In this document: piece after piece, positions 1 through 5,222 of the stretch | Layout of the letters: each line of letters starts with the position of its first letter | How positions within the stretch are numbered: the first letter of the stretch is position 1 | Assembly (NCBI GenBank): GCA_934294965.1 | Contig: CAKRAM010000087.1 | Location: 1 to 5,222, forward strand | Direction of reading: 5' to 3' | DNA: 5,222 nt | From: an uncultured Clostridia bacterium | GTDB taxonomy: Bacteria > Bacillota > Clostridia > Christensenellales > CAG-314 | Made by a program: the position numbers and the translations under genes | The notes under the pieces: model-generated | Told to the model about the DNA's origin: nothing | Database searches by the model: none | What the model saw: the letters and a program-made list of their open reading frames with translations, nothing else

Positions 1-1
1 T

Positions 2-961
2 TCCCGTTTTTACGCAAACAACAGCGGTCAATTGCCGCAGGTGTTCAAGGCAATCCAAATGGACAACGTTTGGCGCGCCGATCGTCCCCAACGCGGAAGA
101 TTTCGTCAATTTATGCAGTGCGATATCGACATCATCGGCGAACCGACCTACCTTGCCGAAACAGAACTGATATCCGCAACAATGGACGCGTTGGCAAACC
201 TCGGTTTTTCCGACGTAAAAGTGCGCCTTTCCGACCGTAGGTTGCTCACTGCGCTTGCCAACAAATGCGGCTTCGAGGACGAAATCAAACCTTCGGTGTT
301 CATTGCGTTGGACAAGTTGGACAAAATCGGCGTAACCGGCGTTTTGGAAGAAATCGAGCAAATCGCGCCGGGCAAAGCGTTGGCTTTTGTGGATATGATT
401 AACCGTATCACTTCTTCAAGTCATCCCTTTGAAACCTGCGTGGAAGAACTCGGCGACTACTTGCCGCAGGAAGTTCGCAAAAACGTGGAAGACATTTTGT
501 ACGTCACAAACAGCACCGTTAAAAACGGCAAAGTTGTGTTCGATCCAACACTCGTTCGCGGCATGGGCTACTACACGGGAACCATTTACGAAATTTCCGT
601 GGACGGACTAACTTCCAGCGTGGGCGGCGGCGGCAGATACGACAAAATGATCGGCAGAATGACGGGTACGGACGTTCCCGCATGCGGATTCAGCATCGGC
701 TTCGAGCGTATCGTGCTGCTTTTGGAAGAGCGCGGCGCAAACAAGCCTCAACAAAGAGGCGTTGCGGTGCTTGTGGACAAATCCATTTCCCCCAAGCAAC
801 TTGCCGACGTGTACGACAGTTGTCGCCAAATGAGAAAGTCCTCCGCCGTAACCGTGCTTAAAAAAGCCAAAAACTTCGGATATCAACTAAAACAACTTTT
901 CGAGCAAGGCTACGCCGAAATTTACGAATTTGACGGCGCTGGATTCCGTAAAATTGACTAG
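2..961 (+). CDS. hisS: Histidyl-tRNA synthetase, C-terminal part (5'-truncated by window edge)
   Basis: Class II aminoacyl-tRNA synthetase that charges tRNA-His with histidine in the cytoplasm. The frame is open from base 2, so the start lies outside; 319 residues remain, and roughly 80-100 N-terminal residues including motif 1 are missing, judging by the usual 410-430. Visible in order: motif 2 with VWRADRPQRGRFRQF (fragment residues ~33-47) and the QCDIDIIGE strand; the histidine-site motif RGMGYYTG (~186-193); GGGRYD (~209-214); and motif 3 with GFSIGFERI (~229-237, Arg ~236). A TTG at base 32 is in frame but lies inside the conserved core, so it is not the start. The anticodon-binding domain (~252-319) is short and stops soon after its QLKQLFEQGY helix. 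The usual RGLDYY motif reads RGMGYY here. HisZ, the paralogue used in histidine biosynthesis, lacks an anticodon domain and is less likely. Identification is firm. Confidence 0.95.
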   Translation, partial: SRFYANNSGQLPQVFKAIQMDNVWRADRPQRGRFRQFMQCDIDIIGEPTYLAETELISATMDALANLGFSDVKVRLSDRRLLTALANKCGFEDEIKPSVFIALDKLDKIGVTGVLEEIEQIAPGKALAFVDMINRITSSSHPFETCVEELGDYLPQEVRKNVEDILYVTNSTVKNGKVVFDPTLVRGMGYYTGTIYEISVDGLTSSVGGGGRYDKMIGRMTGTDVPACGFSIGFERIVLLLEERGANKPQQRGVAVLVDKSISPKQLADVYDSCRQMRKSSAVTVLKKAKNFGYQLKQLFEQGYAEIYEFDGAGFRKID

Positions 962-1020
962 TCGCAACATAGTCGCAAGTGCGGCTGCCAAAGTGCTGTT
1001 GCGCACTCGGCATAGTCGCA
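959..1020. repeat. Three direct copies of TAGTCGCA
   Basis: TAGTCGCA occurs at 959-966 (overlapping the hisS stop codon), 970-977 and 1013-1020. The last two extend to CATAGTCGCA (968-977 and 1011-1020). Start-to-start spacing is 11 and 43 bp, close to one and four helical turns. Two more AGTCGCA copies lie back to back inside the ATPase gene at 1271-1284. The copies are seen directly; a role as protein-binding sites is only a guess. Confidence 0.6.
986..1012 (+). terminator. Hairpin after hisS, possible weak terminator
   Basis: TGCC (986-989) pairs with GGCA (1009-1012), and AGTGC (992-996) pairs with GCACT (1003-1007). This gives 9 base pairs, a 2/1 internal loop (AA opposite C) and a 6-nt loop. 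It starts 24 nt after the hisS stop. No T-run follows, so it is not a canonical intrinsic terminator; it could be an RNA 3'-end structure or a processing site. A second small hairpin follows, GGCATA (1009-1014) with TATGCC (1025-1030), which shares bases with the first and so competes with it. Confidence 0.35.
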
Positions 1021-1037
1021 TAAGTATGCCAATTCGT

Positions 1038-1068
1038 TTGACAGATTTACAAATTTTGCCAAATTAAG
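1038..1068 (+). promoter_or_regulatory. Possible sigma-70-type promoter for the ATPase gene
   Basis: A perfect -35 hexamer TTGACA lies at 1038-1043. The region where a -10 should be (about 1061-1068, AAATTAAG) is AT-rich but matches TATAAT in only 3 of 6 positions, at spacings of 18-19 bp. If it is used, transcription would begin near 1075 and leave a leader of only about 15 nt carrying the GGAG ribosome site. The -35 is strong and the -10 is poor, so this is tentative. Confidence 0.3.
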
Positions 1069-1080
1069 ACAACAAATATC

Positions 1081-1084
1081 GGAG
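1081..1084 (+). promoter_or_regulatory. Ribosome binding site of the ATPase gene
   Basis: GGAG stands 4 nt before the ATG at 1089. The spacing is a little short, but this is the only Shine-Dalgarno-like motif nearby. The next in-frame ATG (1116, Met10) has none, so the motif supports the start at 1089. Confidence 0.6.
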
Positions 1085-1088
1085 CAGT

Positions 1089-3659
1089 ATGAACGATAAA
1101 AATAACCTAAACGATATGCCGCTCGACAAAGCGCCTATAGCAGCGCCGAGCGATACGGTCGCACCCAAAAACGAAAAACCCGAAAAAAAGAAAAAACCCA
1201 AACTTCCGGACGATCTTTCGGCGGTTACTCGTTTTCGCCCTAGCGTCGAACAGGGATTGACCGACGAACAAGTCGCAAGTCGCATAGACGAAGGCTTTGT
1301 CAACGACGACGGCAAAAAATCCAAAAGCATAGCGCAAATAGTGTTTACCAACACGTTCACCTTTTTCAACGTGTTGTATTTTGTCATTGCATTTTTTCTT
1401 TGCGTCCACGGACTGTTCAATCAATGCACATTTTTGCCGGTAGTCATTGCCAACACGCTTATTGCAATCGTGCAGGAAATCAAGTCCAAAAAAACTTTGG
1501 ACAAACTTAACCTCATCACCGAGCCAAAGTGCAAAGTCGTTCGTAGCGGTGTCGTTCAGGAAATCGGAGTAAAGGAAATCGTTTTGGACGACGTTGCTTA
1601 TGTTGTGAGCGGCGATCAAATTGCCGCCGACGGCATAGTTTTGGTAGGCAGTGTGGAAGTCAACGAAGCAATTTTAACGGGCGAAAGCGAATCCGTCGTC
1701 AAGCGCGTGGGTGATTGCCTCTATGCAGGCAGTTTTGTTGTATCCGGCAGTTGCACCGTGCAAATAACGGCTGTGGGAAGATACAACTACGTATCCGGTT
1801 TAACGGACAAAGCCAAGCAGTACCAAAAGCCGCGCAGCCAAATGCTAAAATCGTTAAAAACCATTTTGCTTGTCGTGGCAATCGTCATCATTCCTGCAAC
1901 AATCAGTTTGTATGTCATCAACTGCGGCGGAGTGTATGCCGAAGGCGGCGGAAACTTTTCCCTGTTCAATTTGAATAAGGAAGCCTTGAAGTTTACCGCA
2001 GGTTCAATCATAACAATGATACCTGCAGGGCCGTTTTTGCTAACCAGTATTGCGCTTGCGGCGTCCTTTTTGCGTTTGGCAAAAAACAACGCAATGGTGC
2101 AGGAATTGTACTGCATAGAAATGCTTGCGCGCGTAGACACTCTTTGCTTGGACAAAACAGGCACCATAACCGACGGCACAATGCGCGTGGTGGAGTGTAT
2201 CGACCTTCGTCAAGGTTCGCAGTCCAGCACCGTTCGGGAAATCGTTTCCAGCATGAACCGCGCTTTGAGTGCCGACAACATGACCAGCAAGGCGCTCAAA
2301 AAGTACTTCGGCAACCCTCAAATGCCTCCGCTAACGGCGGTTTCGGTTGTGCCGTTTTCTTCCGAACGTAAACTTTCGGCAGTCAGTTTCAAGGGCGCAG
2401 GCACCTACTTTTTAGGCGCGCCGGAGTTTGTTCTCAAAACAAAAAATCAGCGTGTGGACGACCTTTGCGCCAAGTACGCCACCGAGGGCCTTCGCGTGCT
2501 GTTGCTTGCACATTCTTCTTCGCAACTATCCGGCAAAAAAGCCCTTCCGGAAGTTCGCCGTCCCGTTGCCGTAATCGTCATCGAGGATCACATTCGCGAC
2601 GACGCCGAGCAAACCATTTTGTGGTTCAAAAGCAACGGCGTTTCGATTAAAGTCATCTCCGGCGACAATCCTCAAACCGTTTCCAACATTGCAATGCGCG
2701 TCGGTGTGGAAAATGCCGATAAGTACGTCAGTTTGGAAGGCATGAGCGAGGAGCAAGTTATTGCCGCCGCAACGGAGTACACCGTGTTCGGGCGTGTTTC
2801 TCCCGAGCAAAAAGCAATTTTGGTGCGCGCAATGCGTGAAGCCGGTGCAACCGTAGCAATGACCGGCGACGGTGTAAACGATATTTTGGCAATGAAGGAA
2901 AGTGACTGTTCGGTTTCCTTTGCAGGCGGAAGCGACGCTGCTCGTAACGTAAGCCACCTTGTGCTTATGGACGACAGTTTTTCCTCTTTGCCCAAAGTCG
3001 TTGCCGAAGGCAGGCGCGTTGTAAACAACGTTCAAAGCGCAACGGGAATGTACTTTATGAAAACCATCTACGTTATCGTCATCAACTTGATGTTGATAGT
3101 AATGTATTTCGGTTTCGGCAAGGAATTCAAAAGCCCGTTTGCCAGCAGCCAACTTATGTTGTTGGAATGGGTGGTAGTGGCTTTGCCCACAACCATACTT
3201 GCGCTTCAACCCAACGAAAGTCTTATTCGCGGCAACTTCCTTATGAACGTCCTAAGAAGGTGTTTGCCCGCTTCGCTTACGTTTATCGTCGCAACCGTCG
3301 CGCTGTACGTAACCGATGCGCTTTGCACGCCGCCCATTTTTGACGGCAACGTTGCGCAGTTCAGCACGGTAGTAACGATTTCCTACACGTTCGGTGGCAT
3401 TTACGCACTGTTCTTTGCCTGCCGTCCGTTTGAAAAATGGTGGAAAAAAGTCCTTTACGGTGCAATTTGGTTTATAGTCGTCTTGGGTATTTCACTGCCT
3501 CAAACGCGAAAAATTTTTGAATACGCCTCCCTCACCAGAGAGCAGTTTTTGCTGTTGTTGGTGGTAATTTTGGCTATGCCGTTTATTATGTACGGCTTCT
3601 TCAAACTGTTTTCGCTCCGCGCGCCCAAAGATCCCGCCAAGCAACAATGCAAACAATAG
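1089..3659 (+). CDS. P-type cation-transporting ATPase, CtpE-like (HAD superfamily)
   Basis: Integral membrane pump that uses ATP, through a phospho-aspartate intermediate, to move a cation across the membrane. The 856 residues contain every catalytic element: actuator TGES (197-200), phosphorylation site DKTGT (355-359, Asp355), nucleotide-domain ERKLS (426-430) and GAPE (443-446), SGDNPQT (524-530), and the hinge TGDGVND (592-598). About ten membrane segments can be drawn: ~88-108, 113-130, 257-277, 301-330, 652-677, 684-708, 723-745, 757-778, 788-803 and 819-840. There is no heavy-metal CPC motif and no CxxC domain, which argues against copper/zinc pumps. The layout, with an early QEIKSKKTLDKL after M2 and ALQPNE after M6, resembles mycobacterial CtpE, reported as a calcium transporter. 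Residues 1-45 form a Lys/Pro-rich cytosolic tail. M4 reads IPAGP where most P2-type pumps have PEGL, and M6 lacks the usual acidic residue, so calcium as substrate is uncertain. The fold and mechanism are sure; the ion is not. Confidence 0.93.
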   Translation: MNDKNNLNDMPLDKAPIAAPSDTVAPKNEKPEKKKKPKLPDDLSAVTRFRPSVEQGLTDEQVASRIDEGFVNDDGKKSKSIAQIVFTNTFTFFNVLYFVIAFFLCVHGLFNQCTFLPVVIANTLIAIVQEIKSKKTLDKLNLITEPKCKVVRSGVVQEIGVKEIVLDDVAYVVSGDQIAADGIVLVGSVEVNEAILTGESESVVKRVGDCLYAGSFVVSGSCTVQITAVGRYNYVSGLTDKAKQYQKPRSQMLKSLKTILLVVAIVIIPATISLYVINCGGVYAEGGGNFSLFNLNKEALKFTAGSIITMIPAGPFLLTSIALAASFLRLAKNNAMVQELYCIEMLARVDTLCLDKTGTITDGTMRVVECIDLRQGSQSSTVREIVSSMNRALSADNMTSKALKKYFGNPQMPPLTAVSVVPFSSERKLSAVSFKGAGTYFLGAPEFVLKTKNQRVDDLCAKYATEGLRVLLLAHSSSQLSGKKALPEVRRPVAVIVIEDHIRDDAEQTILWFKSNGVSIKVISGDNPQTVSNIAMRVGVENADKYVSLEGMSEEQVIAAATEYTVFGRVSPEQKAILVRAMREAGATVAMTGDGVNDILAMKESDCSVSFAGGSDAARNVSHLVLMDDSFSSLPKVVAEGRRVVNNVQSATGMYFMKTIYVIVINLMLIVMYFGFGKEFKSPFASSQLMLLEWVVVALPTTILALQPNESLIRGNFLMNVLRRCLPASLTFIVATVALYVTDALCTPPIFDGNVAQFSTVVTISYTFGGIYALFFACRPFEKWWKKVLYGAIWFIVVLGISLPQTRKIFEYASLTREQFLLLLVVILAMPFIMYGFFKLFSLRAPKDPAKQQCKQ

Positions 3660-3668
3660 AATTACACG

Positions 3669-3691
3669 CTATATCAATATATAGAATTTTT
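3669..3691 (+). terminator. AT-rich hairpin with T-run after the ATPase gene, weak terminator candidate
   Basis: CTATAT (3669-3674) pairs with ATATAG (3679-3684) around a 4-nt loop, followed by AATTTTT. The arrangement, 9 nt after the stop codon, resembles an intrinsic terminator, but the stem is only 6 bp with one G-C pair and would be unstable. The same stretch contains TAGAAT (3682-3687), a 5/6 match to a -10 box with no good -35 at the right distance, so it could equally be part of a promoter. Confidence 0.25.
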
Positions 3692-3700
3692 CAAACAAAA

Positions 3701-3753
3701 CGTCGTCGTTGCGTTTGCCTACTAACTGCAAGTTTAACGCAACGATACGCACG
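3701..3753 (+). promoter_or_regulatory. Inverted repeat in the leader of the ABC-F gene
   Basis: TCGTTGCGTT (3706-3715) and AACGCAACGA (3736-3745) are perfect 10-bp complements around a 20-nt loop. The stem can be lengthened with small bulges by CG (3704-3705 with 3748-3749) and CGT/ACG (3701-3703 with 3751-3753). No T-run follows on the + strand. Read on the - strand the stem is followed by TTTTGTTTG, so it would look more like a terminator in that direction. The repeat ends 25 nt before the ABC-F start codon. Function unknown; leader RNA structure, operator or reverse-strand terminator are all possible. Confidence 0.5.
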
Positions 3754-3778
3754 TCAAAGTAACCTTAATTTGTAACAT

Positions 3779-5222
3779 ATGATACTAAGTCTAACCGATG
3801 CCGAATTCAGATACGGCGACAACGTAATATTTCGTAACGTCGATTTGGAGCTTTACGAAGGCGACCGCGTAGGCATCGTCGGTGCAAACGGCGCGGGCAA
3901 ATCCACTTTGCTTTCGGCAATAGTGGGAGAGCACGATTTGTTTAGCGGCAACCTAACAAAAAAACGCGGACTGACAATCGGCTACTTGCGCCAAAACGGC
4001 AATTTGAGCAGTGAACTGACTCTCTACGAGGAACTTAAAACCGTCTTTGCCGAACAAATTGAGCTTATCGGCAAAATTTCCCAAGCGGCGGAGGAACTTG
4101 CCTCTCAAACCGAGGGTACGCAAGGCTACGTAAAAGCCGCCGACAAGTACCATCGTTTGTGCTTGGAAGCCGACGCGGCCGACGCCTACAACGTGGACGT
4201 AAAAATCAAAACGGTGCTGGGCGGCATGGGAATGTCTTGCTTTGCAGATCAATGCGTAAACACGCTTTCCGGTGGCGAAAAAACCAAAGCCGCACTGTGT
4301 AAATTGCTTTTGTCAAGTCCGGAACTTATGATTTTGGACGAGCCTACCAACCACTTGGACTACAAAACGTTGGACTGGCTGGAAACCTTTTTGTCGGCAA
4401 GCAAATCTTCGCTTATCATCGTTTCGCACGATAGGTACTTTTTGGATAAACTCGTCGGCAAAATTTGGGACGTAGAGCGGGGCAGAATCACCGCGTACAA
4501 GGGCAACTACACCAAGTACAAACATCTTAAAGCCGAAGCGGTTGCTCGTCAGGCAAAAGAATATCAACTTCAACAAAGGGAAATTGCCAAACTTACCGAC
4601 TATGTGGAGCGCAACAAAGCGCGTGCCTCAACTGCGGATATGGCAAAATCTCGTCAAAAAGCGTTGGACAGGATGGAAGTTGTCGATGCTCCTGTGTCGG
4701 AGCAATCTCCTCCTCGCTTCAAATTTACCTACACGTCCGAGCCGTCGGAATTTCCGTTGAAACTTTGCTCGCTAAACTTGACCGTGGGGGAAAAGCAATT
4801 GATCTCCGGGGCAAATTTGACTGTAAAACGCGGACACAAAGTTGCACTCTTGGGGCTAAACGGCACAGGCAAAAGCACGCTTATCAAGCGTATTATGGAG
4901 GGCAATCCCTACGATTTGGGTAAAATCGTGTTTGGCAAAAACGTTCGCGTGGGCTACTACGACCAAGAAAACCTCAATTTGGACGGCAACCTGCGCGTTT
5001 TGGATCAACTTTGGTTCGATAACACTCGTATGTCCCAAACCGAAGTACGCGGTTTGCTTGCCGCTGTAACTTTGGGCGCGGACGACGTCTACAAAACCGT
5101 TTCTTCTCTTTCCGGCGGCGAACGCGCCAAACTTGGGCTGGCTATGATAATGGCAAAGGACAACAACCTTTTGTTGTTGGACGAGCCTACCAACCACTGG
5201 GATTTGCCCGGTCGCGAAGCCT
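3779..5222 (+). CDS. ABC-F family ATPase (translation factor type), 3'-truncated by window edge
   Basis: Soluble protein with two ATP-binding cassettes and no membrane domain; ABC-F proteins bind the ribosomal E site and act on stalled ribosomes or protect against antibiotics. The 481 codons present show, in the first cassette, GANGAGKST (35-43), Q-loop Gln72, LSGGE (163-167), DEPTNHLD (187-194) and switch His217. A basic helical linker (~245-310) follows, where family members reach toward P-site tRNA. The second cassette has GLNGTGKST (359-367), Gln396, LSGGE (444-448) and DEPTNHWD (468-475). The second switch His and the C-terminus lie outside. A stop codon (TAA, 3773-3775) sits in frame just upstream, so ATG 3779 is the earliest possible start, and the cassette begins normally from it; no Shine-Dalgarno motif precedes it. 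The general look is of the YdiF/YfmR/Uup-like housekeeping groups rather than a known resistance subtype, but subgroup and role cannot be settled by eye. Trp474 replaces the usual Leu of the D-loop. Confidence 0.93.
   Translation, partial: MILSLTDAEFRYGDNVIFRNVDLELYEGDRVGIVGANGAGKSTLLSAIVGEHDLFSGNLTKKRGLTIGYLRQNGNLSSELTLYEELKTVFAEQIELIGKISQAAEELASQTEGTQGYVKAADKYHRLCLEADAADAYNVDVKIKTVLGGMGMSCFADQCVNTLSGGEKTKAALCKLLLSSPELMILDEPTNHLDYKTLDWLETFLSASKSSLIIVSHDRYFLDKLVGKIWDVERGRITAYKGNYTKYKHLKAEAVARQAKEYQLQQREIAKLTDYVERNKARASTADMAKSRQKALDRMEVVDAPVSEQSPPRFKFTYTSEPSEFPLKLCSLNLTVGEKQLISGANLTVKRGHKVALLGLNGTGKSTLIKRIMEGNPYDLGKIVFGKNVRVGYYDQENLNLDGNLRVLDQLWFDNTRMSQTEVRGLLAAVTLGADDVYKTVSSLSGGERAKLGLAMIMAKDNNLLLLDEPTNHWDLPGREA

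Noticed and set aside
32..34. TTG as the start of the hisS reading frame
   Set aside because: The frame is open upstream to the window edge, and residues before it (SRFYANNSGQ) match the HisRS core, so the true start is outside the window.
1107..1619. A 170-codon open frame on the - strand
   Set aside because: It is opposite the start of the ATPase gene, and the Phe-rich run mirrors the Lys-rich tail. It has no family resemblance.
2526..3209. A 227-codon open frame on the - strand
   Set aside because: It lies entirely inside the P-type ATPase gene, opposite its nucleotide-binding and hinge motifs. Its product is rich in His, Cys and Asn with no recognisable domain; it is a shadow of the real gene.
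3709..3762. A possible 17-residue leader peptide starting with TTG, upstream of the ABC-F gene
   Set aside because: It has no Shine-Dalgarno motif, a rare start codon and no telling residues, and it lies within the hairpin by chance.
3773..3778. TAACAT as a -10 box next to the ABC-F start
   Set aside because: It abuts the start codon, would place the transcript start inside the gene, and has no -35 at the right distance.

Overview
The window holds three protein genes, all on the + strand, with two short intergenic gaps. In order they are the 3' part of a histidyl-tRNA synthetase gene (hisS, cut by the left edge), a complete gene for an 856-residue P-type cation ATPase, and the 5' part (481 codons) of an ABC-F family ATPase gene, cut by the right edge. 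There are no recognisable rRNA, tRNA, CRISPR or mobile-element sequences.

The organism is most likely an uncultured, moderate-GC bacterium of the Firmicutes/Clostridia type. This is inferred from three things. The ATPase resembles the CtpE-like group as found in low-GC Gram-positives. The HisRS is of the 'VWRADRPQ...QCDIDIIGE' type. The intergenic DNA is more AT-rich than the genes. It cannot be placed more precisely by eye.

Layout: 2-961 hisS (partial); 962-1088 intergenic, with direct repeats of AGTCGCA, several competing hairpins and a possible promoter for the ATPase; 1089-3659 P-type ATPase; 3660-3778 intergenic, with an AT-only hairpin plus T-run and a 10-bp perfect inverted repeat; 3779-5222 ABC-F ATPase (open at the right edge).

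The genes do not form an obvious pathway. HisRS and ABC-F proteins both act in translation, while the ATPase is an integral membrane ion pump. The gaps of 127 and 119 nt, each carrying hairpins, suggest separate or attenuated transcription rather than a tight operon. I do not see a convincing undescribed system. The points that deserve a second look are the altered ion-site residues of the ATPase, a Trp in the second D-loop of the ABC-F protein, the AGTCGCA repeats and the hairpin in front of the ABC-F gene.
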